From contig CAUFXR010000021.1 of assembly GCA_959596515.1 (NCBI GenBank), positions 1 to 31,716 on the forward strand: a DNA stretch of 31,716 nucleotides. Direction: 5' to 3'. Below are positions 8,581-16,632 of this stretch, one piece after another (position 1 is the first letter of the stretch; every line of letters starts with the position of its first letter). A program made the position numbers and the translations under genes. The DNA comes from an uncultured Oscillospiraceae bacterium. Its GTDB lineage: Bacteria > Bacillota > Clostridia > Oscillospirales > Acutalibacteraceae. Below the pieces are notes generated by a model, which saw only the letters and a list, made by a program, of their open reading frames with translations, was not told the origin of the DNA and ran no database searches.

Positions 8581-8670
8581 GGGATCCTTTTGGGCCTTGG
8601 TTCTTACAATAATTTTTGCCGGCAAAACGGGGAAATTTCCGTCCGGCAATCCGTTCCGCAATAAATAAAG

Positions 8671-8705
8671 AAGCCCCCGAGGAGAGTGAATTCTCCTCGG
8701 GGCTT
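8671..8705 (-). terminator. Terminator after the AraR-type regulator gene
   Basis: A 14-15 base stem (8671-8685 with 8692-8705, core CCCCGAGGAGA/TCTCCTCGGGG) lies 120 bases after the regulator stop codon. On the minus strand it is followed by CTTCTTTATTT; on the plus strand by TTTTCC. It probably ends the regulator transcript. Confidence 0.8.
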
Positions 8706-8824
8706 TTCCGCGGCAATTAAGAGCAACCCGGAACCGGCTGAGCCAAGCGAAACCATGCCGGCAAAGCGGGCCCGATGAAAGCAACCGAAAGATACCATTG
8801 ACATTTTCTATAGTCTGCAATGTT

Positions 8825-9901
8825 TCAGCAGCTGTCCCGTATGATCAATTCTGGCTGAAAGATGACGGTATGATTTTCTTTGTACTCCACGCCGTTAACC
8901 ATATCCAATAAGATCTCAGACGCTTTTTTCCCGATCTCATAGGAAGGAAAACGGACTGTTGTCAGCTTTACCGGAAGCTCGGCGGATATGTGGGTGTTGT
9001 CGTAACCTACTACCCCAATATCTTTTCCAGGCGTTAAGCCGGATTCCTCCAGAGCTTGATACACCCCTACCGCCAGCATATCGTTAAAACAGAACACAGA
9101 ATCCGGCGGATCTGGAAGAGCCAGCAGCTGTCTCATCATTTCATACCCCCGCTTTTTATGGGTTTTCCCCGCGGTTTCAGAAAAGATGACATACTCCTCT
9201 CGCAGGGGAATATTATTTTCGCACAGGGCGCTTTGATAACCGATACACCTCTGCTCCGAAGTGGAATAATAAGGCAAAGAAATATACGCCGGCTTTTTCC
9301 ATCCTTTGCTCAGCAAATACTTGGTAACCAAATTAGCGCCGTAAAAGTCATTACCCACTACCTTCGGCGCGTTCAGTCCCTCCACTCGTCGGTTGCAGAA
9401 CACATACTTGATCCCACGCTCCCTTAATTCCCGGTAACCGTCAAGCATCACATTATTAACGGCAGGCACAATAATAATCCCAGAAACATTGGAGTTCATC
9501 AGTTTCTGCATATACCGATATTCTTTTTGACTGTCATTGTCCGTATTGCAGATAATCAGATTGATCATGGAGGCGCAACACACGTCTTCTACCGCACGAA
9601 CCAGTTCAGGATAGGAATCTCTGGCGATATTCGGCAGAATCAAGCCCCAGTTGTCAATGGTCTGGTTTGGCTCCAGAGGACTGGTCTTTCCCTTAACCAC
9701 ATAGGTACCGCTGCCGATTTTTGATGTCAAATAGCCTTTCCCGATCAGTTCTGAGATTGCTCTGTCTACGGTAGTGCGGGTAACGTGAAAACGCTCCACC
9801 AGCTCTGTTCTAGGCGGAATCCGAGTTTGATCAGGCAGGCCTTGAATGTAATTGAACAGCTCTTTCTTTACTTGTAAATAGCGATACTGTTTCTTTTTCA
9901 T
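8825..9901 (-). CDS. AraR-type transcriptional regulator (GntR HTH plus LacI-type ligand-binding domain)
   Basis: A 358-residue regulator. Residues about 5-70 form a GntR winged helix, with RIPPRTELVERFHVTRTTVDRAISEL as the HTH and GSGTYVV as the wing. Residues about 80-355 match the periplasmic-binding-protein-like sensor of LacI/GalR proteins, with the typical segments GIIIVPAVNN, VFCFNDMLAVGVYQAL and DIGVVGYDN. This is the architecture of AraR of Bacillus, a repressor released by a sugar. The ATG has GGAGAG seven bases upstream. It has its own strong promoter with a putative operator just downstream of the -10, suggesting autoregulation. It lies between two divergent catabolic operons, and matching sites occur at both of their promoters. 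The inducer is likely the sugar imported by the ABC transporter encoded at 15121-18373. Confidence 0.88.
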   Translation of the reverse strand: MKKKQYRYLQVKKELFNYIQGLPDQTRIPPRTELVERFHVTRTTVDRAISELIGKGYLTSKIGSGTYVVKGKTSPLEPNQTIDNWGLILPNIARDSYPELVRAVEDVCCASMINLIICNTDNDSQKEYRYMQKLMNSNVSGIIIVPAVNNVMLDGYRELRERGIKYVFCNRRVEGLNAPKVVGNDFYGANLVTKYLLSKGWKKPAYISLPYYSTSEQRCIGYQSALCENNIPLREEYVIFSETAGKTHKKRGYEMMRQLLALPDPPDSVFCFNDMLAVGVYQALEESGLTPGKDIGVVGYDNTHISAELPVKLTTVRFPSYEIGKKASEILLDMVNGVEYKENHTVIFQPELIIRDSC

Positions 9902-9984
9902 CCTTTGTCTCTCCGTTATCAGTTATTTGGAGCGTAACCTTATGATCGGCCATAGAAAATCGGGCAAATTTAAAAAGTAAATTT

Positions 9985-10001
9985 TAAATCGGACCGACTT
10001 T
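9985..10001. promoter_or_regulatory. Putative autoregulatory operator
   Basis: An imperfect palindrome centred on 9993 reads TAAATCGGACCGACTTT and contains the RGACY core seen in the other sites. It lies 14 bases downstream of the -10 of the regulator's own promoter. Confidence 0.6.
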
Positions 10002-10014
10002 TTATATTGAAATT

Positions 10015-10044
10015 ATTATACGACGAAACTGGTCGCAATGTCAA
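10015..10044 (-). promoter_or_regulatory. Promoter of the AraR-type regulator gene
   Basis: On the minus strand a consensus -35 TTGACA (10039-10044) and a consensus -10 TATAAT (10015-10020) are 18 bases apart. Transcription would start near 10008, just before the operator. Confidence 0.8.
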
Positions 10045-10206
10045 GCTATGGAATCTTCACCCCCGCAAATCCGAAAAACGATTTTTAAAATCACCTGATT
10101 ATCACTGAATTTTCGTTGTCTTTTTTTAATCTTCCATAAAAATCAATTCACAAATTTCGGGCGTTTTTTACACCCTTTTAATTCAGAAAAAAAGAAATAT
10201 CATTGT

Positions 10207-10223
10207 AAAATTAGACTGATTTT
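10207..10223. promoter_or_regulatory. Putative upstream operator of the rightward operon
   Basis: A near-palindrome AAAATTAGACTGATTTT centred on 10215 belongs to the same site family. Its centre is 44 bases from that of the perfect palindrome at 10248-10270, a spacing compatible with binding on the same helix face. Confidence 0.55.
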
Positions 10224-10247
10224 TCACAATTTTAAATATATTTATTT

Positions 10248-10270
10248 TAAAAATAGTCGGACTATTTTTA
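10248..10270. promoter_or_regulatory. Perfect 23-base palindromic operator
   Basis: Arms TAAAAATAGTC and GACTATTTTTA are exact reverse complements around a single central base at 10259. The site lies nine bases upstream of the -35 box of the rightward operon. That position suits an activator or a repressor that loops to another site. Confidence 0.7.
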
Positions 10271-10279
10271 AGAAATGGG

Positions 10280-10308
10280 TTGACTTTTGCAAAAGCGGTA
10301 TGTATAAT
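10280..10308 (+). promoter_or_regulatory. Promoter of the rightward catabolic and transport operon
   Basis: TTGACT (10280-10285) and TATAAT (10303-10308) are separated by 17 bases. The first gene starts 35 bases after the -10 box. Confidence 0.8.
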
Positions 10309-10343
10309 TAAGACAAAATAATGAATCGGAGGCTGTAAAACCT

Positions 10344-11480
10344 ATGCAAGAAGTTCGATTCGGTATTATCGGCGTGGGTATTCAAGGCAGCAAATACCTT
10401 GGATTTTTTGTGAATCACGAGCTGAAAAATGGCAAACTGGTCGCGATTTGTGACCGGGATCCCAAGGTTCTTTCCAAATTTCAGGAGCAGTACGGCGACC
10501 TGTTCCGCTATTACAGCGACAGCGACAGCCTGCTGGCTGACCCGGAAATCGACGCCGTGTTCGTTACTACGCCTCATTACGACCACGTTCCCATCAGTAT
10601 TGCCGCTTTAAAAGCTGGAAAGCATTTGATCTGCGACAAGCCAATCGGCGTTTATACCAAAAATGTCAGCGAGCTGCTCGAGGTCGCCAAAGGTTCCGAT
10701 CGCGTATTTTCCATGATGCATAACCAGCGCACCAATCCGGTGTTCCGGAAAATCCGGGATATGGTTCACAGTGGAGAGCTTGGTGCCCTGAAACGCTACG
10801 TATGGATCTGCACCGACTGGTACCGTTCTCAAGCCTACTACAACTTGGGCGGCTGGCGGGCCACCTGGCTAGGAGAGGGCAGCGGGATGCTGATTAACCA
10901 ATGTCCTCATAATATGGATCTTTTATATTGGATCTTTGGTATGCCGAAAAGGCTGTGGGCAAAATCGATCTGTGGCAAATATCACCAAATCGAGGTTGAA
11001 GACGACGTTTCCGTCTTTATGGAATACGAAAAAGGCTTTACCGGAACTCTGCTGGCTTCCACTGGTGAGTCTCCCGGCACCAACCGTTTAGAGGTCTCCT
11101 GCGATATGGGCCGGTTGGTTTACGAGGGCGGCGACTCCTTTATCTTTGATGAAAATGTTATCGCCGAACCTGTATTCAGCCGTTCCGAAGCGGAAAACCA
11201 CGGTACCGGCTTCGCCCGTCCCGCCTGTAACCGCCGCGTGATTCGTCCGGAAGGGATAGAAACTGAGCACAAAGGTATTATTCAAAATGTGATCAACGCT
11301 ATTCTCAACGGTGAGCAGCTAATCGCTCCCGGACCGGAAGGAATTAATGCCCTATCCCTGATTAACGGCGTAAACCTATCCTCTTGGACAGACGCCACTG
11401 TTGAGTTTCCTATCGACGCGGATCTTTACTGGAAACTGCTTCAGGAAAAAATTGAAGCGTCCCCAATTAAATCTATTTAA
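10344..11480 (+). CDS. Gfo/Idh/MocA-family NAD(P)-dependent sugar dehydrogenase
   Basis: A 378-residue oxidoreductase with an N-terminal Rossmann fold (FGIIGVGIQGSKYLG, residues 6-20) and the family's DKP motif (residues 98-100, LICDKPIG) that supplies the catalytic Lys. The C-terminal half has the usual GGWRATW...GMLINQCPHNMDLLYW region with the conserved His at 189. These enzymes oxidise sugars, sugar phosphates or inositols at a ring hydroxyl in the cytosol, often in pairs with TIM-barrel isomerases, as here. It is the first gene of the rightward operon, with GGAGG 11 bases before the ATG, a slightly long spacer. A distant paralogue is at 18804-19805. Confidence 0.88.
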   Translation: MQEVRFGIIGVGIQGSKYLGFFVNHELKNGKLVAICDRDPKVLSKFQEQYGDLFRYYSDSDSLLADPEIDAVFVTTPHYDHVPISIAALKAGKHLICDKPIGVYTKNVSELLEVAKGSDRVFSMMHNQRTNPVFRKIRDMVHSGELGALKRYVWICTDWYRSQAYYNLGGWRATWLGEGSGMLINQCPHNMDLLYWIFGMPKRLWAKSICGKYHQIEVEDDVSVFMEYEKGFTGTLLASTGESPGTNRLEVSCDMGRLVYEGGDSFIFDENVIAEPVFSRSEAENHGTGFARPACNRRVIRPEGIETEHKGIIQNVINAILNGEQLIAPGPEGINALSLINGVNLSSWTDATVEFPIDADLYWKLLQEKIEASPIKSI

Positions 11481-11497
11481 GGCGGGGGGCGTTTGAT

Positions 11498-12268
11498 ATG
11501 AAAATCGGTTATTGCGCGCCTTCCTGCTATATCAAAGAGGTCAAGGAAGCTGGATTTGACTACATAGAGTTGCCGCTGTGCTCCATAGCGGCGGAAACCG
11601 ATGAGGCTTTTGAGAAAATTCTCGCTCAGCTGAAAGCAGAAAATCTTTCTTGTCTGGCCAGTAATATGTTCCTTCCCAAGACCGTTCGGGTCACCGGAAA
11701 CGACGTAAATCTGGAAACCGCCGCAGTCTACTGTGAAAAAGCCCTGTCCCGGGCCCAAAAGCTTGGCAACCGGGTGGTGGTACTGGGCAGCTGCGGAGCC
11801 AGAAACGTCCCGGGTGGGTTCCCTATGGAAAAAGCCTGGAAGCAGTTCGAAGAATTTGGCCATATGGCCGGCGAGATCGCCGCCAGGTTTGATGTGGTGA
11901 TCGTGCTGGAACCGATCAATAGCACAGAAACCAACCTGATGAAAACCGTGATAGAAGGAGTCGCTTTGGCCCGAAAAATCAATCATCCGAATGTAAAGGC
12001 CCTGGCGGATTATTTCCACATGCAGGTGGAAAAAGAAAGCACGGGCAGCATTCTGGCCGCCGGAGATGATCTTTATCATACCCATACGGCGGCATTGGTG
12101 GGCAGAAGTCTTCCTCTCGAATACGATCAGAAATCGCAAATGCACTTTATCAGAGCATTAAAACAGATCGGCTACCGCGGTGAGCTCAGCATTGAACCCG
12201 CCGACTATCGACAGCCTCTATCCGAAATGAAGCAGTCTCTGAATTTACTTCGCGAATTAACGAAGTAG
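11498..12268 (+). CDS. Sugar phosphate isomerase/epimerase (TIM barrel)
   Basis: A 256-residue xylose isomerase-like TIM-barrel protein. The likely metal ligands can be followed: Glu in VIVLEPIN, Asp in ALADYFHM, His in YHTHTA and Glu in LSIEPADY. The overall length and the LEPIN and HMQ segments resemble hydroxypyruvate isomerase and ketose 3-epimerase type enzymes. The ATG follows GGGGGG by eight bases, and the gene begins 17 bases after the dehydrogenase stop, so the two are cotranscribed. The pairing of a Gfo/Idh/MocA dehydrogenase with this fold is common in pathways that run through 3-keto sugars or keto-inositols. The stop is TAG. Confidence 0.85.
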   Translation: MKIGYCAPSCYIKEVKEAGFDYIELPLCSIAAETDEAFEKILAQLKAENLSCLASNMFLPKTVRVTGNDVNLETAAVYCEKALSRAQKLGNRVVVLGSCGARNVPGGFPMEKAWKQFEEFGHMAGEIAARFDVVIVLEPINSTETNLMKTVIEGVALARKINHPNVKALADYFHMQVEKESTGSILAAGDDLYHTHTAALVGRSLPLEYDQKSQMHFIRALKQIGYRGELSIEPADYRQPLSEMKQSLNLLRELTK

Positions 12269-12336
12269 ATGTAAGCGTAAATCTAACAGGCAAATTGTTT
12301 TACTTTCCTATCAAGCAAAGAAAAGGTGATCTGCGT

Positions 12337-13257
12337 ATGAAAAAGTTTGGTATTTTAGTTCCGGTGGTCACCCCCTGCGACGATCAGGGACAGGTGGACA
12401 CCCAGGGTTTGATTTCCGTATGCAATGAGATGACCGGTCTTGGGTGCAAGGGTATCTTCGCTTTGGGCAGCACTGGCAGAGGCCCTTGGTTCGACCGCAA
12501 GGACAGAATCAAGATCTGCAAAGCCGCTGTCAGCGCGAAAAAGGAGGATACCACCATTTTCGCCGGCGTAATGGCGAGCGGCCTCAATGATATGCTGGAA
12601 AACGCCAAGGCAATGGCGGACGCCGGTGCTGATATCGCCGTAATGACCGCGCCTGGATATTTTGACTATTCTCAGGAGGAAATCAAAAACATCTTCCTGC
12701 GTTTTATTGATCAAAGCCCTCTGCCGGTACTGGTGTACGATATTCCTGACTTTACCGGCGTCAAATTGGATGAAGGTTTGATCTCCGATTTGGTTCAGCA
12801 TGAAAACGTGGTGGGTATCAAAGACTCCAGCGGTGATAGAGAACGCTTTTTATCCCTGCTGGATCACTTCAGGGCCAGGGATGACCTTTATGTCTTTCAG
12901 GGCAAGGAAGTTCTCTTGGGAGAAAGCCTGCTTGCCGACGCTTCCGGCTTTGTGGTCAGCCTGATCCAAATCGATCCACTTCCCTTTGTCAAGCTGTGGG
13001 AGTACTCTCAGGCCGGAAACCGGGAAAAGGTCTATGAAATTCAAACCTACATCACCCGGCTTCAGGACTGTGTCACAGAATGTATGAGCAAGCGTCCCCA
13101 GACCTCCACCCTGTTCCGTCTATTAGGTCTGGCACTGAAAGCGCGCGGCGTTTGTGAAAACACCTCTATGCCCCACGAAGGCGAACTTCCCGGCTGGATC
13201 GGGGATTACGCCAAGCGGTGTGTGGAGATCTTAAAGGAATCCCACAAAATTTTATAA
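12337..13257 (+). CDS. Dihydrodipicolinate synthase/N-acetylneuraminate lyase-family aldolase
   Basis: A 306-residue class I (Schiff-base) lyase of the DapA superfamily, normal in length. The family landmarks are GSTG (residues 44-47), the catalytic Tyr 134 in VLVYDIP and the Schiff-base Lys 162 in VGIKDSSGD. I place the start at 12337, six bases after AAAGGTGAT; a 14-codon upstream extension beginning with TTG is unlikely. In a catabolic operon with AcnX and isomerases, the family role that fits best is cleavage of a 2-keto-3-deoxy sugar acid to pyruvate and an aldehyde, or a related retro-aldol step; that is inference. It is not expected to be the lysine biosynthesis enzyme given this setting. 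Confidence 0.87.
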   Translation: MKKFGILVPVVTPCDDQGQVDTQGLISVCNEMTGLGCKGIFALGSTGRGPWFDRKDRIKICKAAVSAKKEDTTIFAGVMASGLNDMLENAKAMADAGADIAVMTAPGYFDYSQEEIKNIFLRFIDQSPLPVLVYDIPDFTGVKLDEGLISDLVQHENVVGIKDSSGDRERFLSLLDHFRARDDLYVFQGKEVLLGESLLADASGFVVSLIQIDPLPFVKLWEYSQAGNREKVYEIQTYITRLQDCVTECMSKRPQTSTLFRLLGLALKARGVCENTSMPHEGELPGWIGDYAKRCVEILKESHKIL

Positions 13258-13271
13258 GGAGAGACGTTCCC

Positions 13272-14120
13272 ATGGCTTTAACCACAATGAAAGAGCTTCT
13301 GGTTACCGCCCAGAAGGAAAAATACGCGGTAGGCGCTTTTGAATTCTGGTCTTTGGACTCCGCCCAGGCTATTATCCATGCGGCGGAAACAGAAAACGTT
13401 CCTGTTATCCTGCAGGCCGGAAAAATTGAGTGCGATTTTTGCGACGGCGTCAAATATTTAGCCCAGATCGCCAAGATTGCCGCGGCTGACGCGAAAGTGC
13501 CGGTAGCCCTGCACTTGGACCACGCCACCGATTACGATTTCATCTGCGAGGCCATTGACGCCGGATTTACCTCGGTCATGATTGATGCTTCCATGCTTCC
13601 TTTCGAGGAGAACGTGAAGATTACCCGCAAAGTGGTGGAAACCGCCGCCCGTACCGGTGTTACGGTAGAAGCGGAGCTGGGTAAGCTTTCCGGTAACGAG
13701 GGAACCGTCAATGTTTCGGAAGAAGAAGCGAATCAGACCGATCCCAAAGAGGCGGCCCGCTTCGTGGAACAAACCGGCGTAGACGCTTTGGCGGTCGCGA
13801 TCGGCACGGCCCACGGTTTCTATACCTTCACGCCAAAAATCAACATTCAAAGGCTAATCGATATTACCAAAGAGGTCTCCATTCCCCTTGTGCTCCACGG
13901 CGGCTCCGGTACGCCGGAAAAAGACGTCCAGGAGGCTGTAAAGCACGGCATCGCCAAGGTGAATATCTGTACTGAACTGGTAGCCGCCTTTGGTAAAACC
14001 TACATTAAAACTCAGGCTCCCCAGGATTTCAAGTACACCATTCCTAATCTGTTCGGGCCGTCGAAAGAGGCCGGGTACCAGCTGGCTCTGGAAAAAATCC
14101 GCTTGTTTAAAGGTCTGTAA
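13272..14120 (+). CDS. Class II (zinc) ketose-bisphosphate aldolase
   Basis: A 282-residue class II aldolase of the fructose-bisphosphate/tagatose-bisphosphate type. Visible landmarks are LHLDHATDYD (Asp 83, His 84), VEAELGKLSGNEG (about 133-144), GTAHGFY (His 181) and VLHGGSGTP (His 209, with the phosphate-binding loop), then AKVNICTEL. The zinc-binding histidines are all present. It would split a ketose bisphosphate into dihydroxyacetone phosphate and an aldehyde in the cytosol. The true start is the ATG at 13272, eight bases after AAGGAGAG; an extension to 13218 would overlap the previous gene. In this operon it likely follows phosphorylation by a kinase such as the PfkB enzyme at 484-1398. 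Confidence 0.92.
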   Translation: MALTTMKELLVTAQKEKYAVGAFEFWSLDSAQAIIHAAETENVPVILQAGKIECDFCDGVKYLAQIAKIAAADAKVPVALHLDHATDYDFICEAIDAGFTSVMIDASMLPFEENVKITRKVVETAARTGVTVEAELGKLSGNEGTVNVSEEEANQTDPKEAARFVEQTGVDALAVAIGTAHGFYTFTPKINIQRLIDITKEVSIPLVLHGGSGTPEKDVQEAVKHGIAKVNICTELVAAFGKTYIKTQAPQDFKYTIPNLFGPSKEAGYQLALEKIRLFKGL

Positions 14121-14199
14121 TGCTCCCTCTCCGTACCGAATCAAGCATTTATTCCTGCCATAAACAATAATAATCAATAAGGATAGGAGGAGAAACTGT

Positions 14200-15009
14200 A
14201 TGGACAGAAGTGTTTTCGAGCTGTTCCGGTTGGATGGAAAAGTCGCCATCGTAACCGGCGCTCACGCTTGGCTGGGCTACGACATCGCCTGTGCCTTCGC
14301 GGAAGCCGGAGCGGATGTGATTATCACCTCCCGGGATGTGGATTCCATTCGGGAAACCGCGGCGCAGATCGGAGAAAAATATCATGTAGATACCCTGGCT
14401 CTGCCTTTGGATCAGCGGAAGTATGAAAACGTTCAGAAAATGGCTGACGCCGCCCTGGCCTGGAAAGGCCATATCGATATTCTGGTCAACAACGCGGGAG
14501 GCGGCTCCGGCAAAACCGAAGGGGATTTTCTGAAGCGTGATCCCGCCGATATCCAGAACCTCATCGACATCAATCTGACCGGCTCGGTCTTCTGTTCCAA
14601 GGCTGTGGGAACCATGATGGCGAAAGCTGGTTACGGCAAAATCATCAACATCGCTTCCATTTCCGCTTTTCTCGCCAGAGACCGGCGCACCTATCATATC
14701 CACAATAAAATGGAGCAGCCGGTGGATTACGCCGCGGCAAAGGGCGGCGTTGTAGGCTATACTATTGATTTGGCTGCTGTTATGTCTCAGTATGGAGTTT
14801 ATGTGAACTGTATTTCTCCCGGCGCTTTCGACAAGGGCGATCAGCCCGAGGGCTATTCCCAGGCTTACCGGGATAAGGTTCCGCTGGGGCGCATGGGACG
14901 CTTCGGGATGGATATCAAGGGCGCAGCTTTGCTTCTAGCCAGCCCGGCAAGCGACTACATGACCGGCGCGAACATCGTGGTAGACGGAGGTTTTAGTATC
15001 TGGAATTAG
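14200..15009 (+). CDS. Short-chain dehydrogenase/reductase (SDR)
   Basis: A 269-residue classical SDR. The cofactor loop reads VTGAHAWLGYD (residues 18-28), with G-H-A in place of the more usual G-A/G-S pattern. NNAG is at 97-100, the catalytic Ser about 154 in INIASISAF, and Tyr 177 with Lys 181 in YAAAKGG. The C-terminal part has NCISPGAFD and the TGANIVVDGGF ending. Such enzymes interconvert sugar or sugar-acid alcohols and ketones with NAD(P)H; gluconate 5-dehydrogenase and related polyol dehydrogenases are the nearest type. The ATG has AGGAGG nine bases upstream. Residues 160-175 carry a short insertion (RRTYHIHNK) before the active Tyr, which may shape the substrate pocket. It is the last enzyme gene before the transporter genes. 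The stop is TAG. Confidence 0.88.
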   Translation: MDRSVFELFRLDGKVAIVTGAHAWLGYDIACAFAEAGADVIITSRDVDSIRETAAQIGEKYHVDTLALPLDQRKYENVQKMADAALAWKGHIDILVNNAGGGSGKTEGDFLKRDPADIQNLIDINLTGSVFCSKAVGTMMAKAGYGKIINIASISAFLARDRRTYHIHNKMEQPVDYAAAKGGVVGYTIDLAAVMSQYGVYVNCISPGAFDKGDQPEGYSQAYRDKVPLGRMGRFGMDIKGAALLLASPASDYMTGANIVVDGGFSIWN

Positions 15010-15063
15010 ACACTACGGAACAGGAGACAGCGGCTTTGAACGACCGTTAATTCTATTCCGATA

Positions 15064-15081
15064 AGGATAAGAGTTTATCCT
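15064..15081 (+). other. Stem-loop just before the binding-protein gene
   Basis: AGGATAA and TTATCCT form a 7-base stem with the loop GAGT, 40 bases before the start codon. It is not followed by a clear T-tract. It may be an RNA processing or stabilising element at the 5' side of the binding-protein message. Confidence 0.45.
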
Positions 15082-15120
15082 AAAAGTCAAATTTAATTTT
15101 TATTTCTAGGAGGTATTAAG

Positions 15121-16497
15121 ATGAAAAAGGTTCTTGCACTCATTCTGGCAGCCGCTATGACGGCCACTGTGTTTGCCGCTTGTGACAACAGCGGCGGCAC
15201 CGCTTCCACTGGAGGCGACAGCAGCACTACTTCTTCCACCGACACTTCTGATGAATCCTCAGAAGAACCCAGCAACGAAGATTGGTCCGGTACCCTGCGT
15301 GTTCTCTATCCCGGCACTACGGATATTGAAAAGGAAGTTGCCAACGACCTGAAGGATGCTTTCGAGGATCAGTATCCCAACGCCACGGTAGAATACAACT
15401 TCCTGTCCTGGACTGACCTGGACGCCAAGCTTCTGGTTATGGATCAGGCCAATGACTATCCAGATGTTACCCAGATCAATGAGGTAGAAAACGCCGTAAG
15501 AGCTGGCGCTCTGGAACCCATTGAGCCCTATTTGGAGAAGAGCGATGTGATTTCCCTGGAGAACTTTGACGCTGTTGGCTTAGAGTATAAGACCTTTGAC
15601 GGTGTTCTCTATGGACTTCCTCACGTGCTCTGCACCTACGCTCACATCTACAACAAGGATCTGTGCGACGAAGCTGGTATAGATCCCACAACCTTTAAAA
15701 CCTGGGACGACGTTCTGGCAGCTGTAGAAACCATCGGCAGCATGGACGGAAAATATGGCTACGCCATGGCAAACGGCGGTGAGGGCCGGTTCAGCTTCCG
15801 TGATCTGGAAATGGTTGCCCTTTCCAACGGCTTCCAGCCTGACGACACTTCCGAGGAAACCAAAGACGCTTACATCGAGACCCTGCAGCTCTTCGCTGAT
15901 ATGTCCGCTTATATGCCTCAGGCCCAGTCTGCCTGGCAGTATCCTGAGCTGTTCAAAGCTTGGAATGAAGGCAACATCGCTATCATGCACACCGGTTCTT
16001 TCTTCACCGGTAACTTGATTTCTCACGGCGACGAGGCTATGGATTGGACCCACGCCTTCGCGTTCCCGGCTGGTCCTTCCGCTGATACCTCTACCGTTAT
16101 GACCACCGCTGGTGGCTACGCTCTGATCGCCGGTTCTTCTCAGAAGGATCTTGGCTTCAAGTACATCGAAGTCGCTCTGTCTGAGCCGATCCTGGGCAAA
16201 ATCGCCGCCTCCATGAACTATCCCGCTGTCGACTATGTCACCGACGATACTCTCGAGACTTTCGCCATTGACATTTACGGCGAGGATGTCGCTGCCAAGC
16301 ACATCAGCCTGGTCAACGAGTTCAAAGCGGCCAACCAGGAATTTGGTATCACCGCTCCCATTATCACCAATCAGCCTTCCATGGAAAAAGTTGTTCAGGG
16401 CGCGATGGTGAAATTAACCAACGGAGAAATCGATGTAGAAACCTGCTATAACGAGATTAAGCAAGGTATCGACGAAATCAAAGCGCAAACTGCTTAA
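15121..16497 (+). CDS. Sugar ABC transporter substrate-binding lipoprotein (CUT1 type)
   Basis: A 458-residue extracellular solute-binding protein (family 1). The N terminus is a lipoprotein signal: MKK, a hydrophobic stretch, then VFAAC, with lipidated Cys 21. A Ser/Thr/Gly/Asp-rich linker of about 30 residues follows, then the mature domain with typical segments such as LRVLYPGTTDIEKEVANDL and EPIEPYLEKSDVI. It would be anchored to the outer face of the membrane and deliver a sugar or oligosaccharide to the permeases encoded next. AGGAGG lies seven bases before the ATG. It is flanked by stem-loops on both sides, which fits the usual high expression of binding proteins relative to permeases. 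Codon use looks highly expressed (frequent GCT, GGC, AAG). Confidence 0.93.
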   Translation: MKKVLALILAAAMTATVFAACDNSGGTASTGGDSSTTSSTDTSDESSEEPSNEDWSGTLRVLYPGTTDIEKEVANDLKDAFEDQYPNATVEYNFLSWTDLDAKLLVMDQANDYPDVTQINEVENAVRAGALEPIEPYLEKSDVISLENFDAVGLEYKTFDGVLYGLPHVLCTYAHIYNKDLCDEAGIDPTTFKTWDDVLAAVETIGSMDGKYGYAMANGGEGRFSFRDLEMVALSNGFQPDDTSEETKDAYIETLQLFADMSAYMPQAQSAWQYPELFKAWNEGNIAIMHTGSFFTGNLISHGDEAMDWTHAFAFPAGPSADTSTVMTTAGGYALIAGSSQKDLGFKYIEVALSEPILGKIAASMNYPAVDYVTDDTLETFAIDIYGEDVAAKHISLVNEFKAANQEFGITAPIITNQPSMEKVVQGAMVKLTNGEIDVETCYNEIKQGIDEIKAQTA

Positions 16498-16512
16498 ATT
16501 ACACTTTCTAGG

Positions 16513-16543
16513 GTCAGCCGTCCTCTTCTTGAGGGCGGCTGAC
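16513..16543 (+). other. Stable intercistronic stem-loop after the binding-protein gene
   Basis: A 13-base stem (GTCAGCCGTCCTC with GAGGGCGGCTGAC, one G-T wobble) with a 5-base loop starts 16 bases after the stop codon. No T-tract follows, so it is more likely an mRNA-stabilising barrier than a terminator. Confidence 0.75.
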
Positions 16544-16560
16544 AACAACCAGGAAACCGC

Positions 16561-16610
16561 AGGGTGAGCACGTTGGTATATCATAGCAGCGTTTCACCCT
16601 CTTTATTTTT
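16561..16610 (+). terminator. Possible partial terminator before the permease genes
   Basis: AGGGTGA (16561-16567) and TCACCCT (16594-16600), with additional ACG/CGT pairing inside, are followed by CTTTATTTTT. The loop is long, so it may act as a leaky terminator or attenuator that lowers permease expression. Confidence 0.45.
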
Positions 16611-16632
16611 CGCATGATCGGAGGGTTCACCT

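Noticed and set aside
12295..12336. N-terminal extension of the DapA-like protein
   Set aside because: The upstream TTG lacks a ribosome binding site and family proteins begin near MKKFGILVPVVTP.
12337..13257. Lysine-pathway dihydrodipicolinate synthase
   Set aside because: The gene is inside a sugar catabolic operon and no lysine biosynthesis gene is near; a catabolic lyase of the same fold is likelier.
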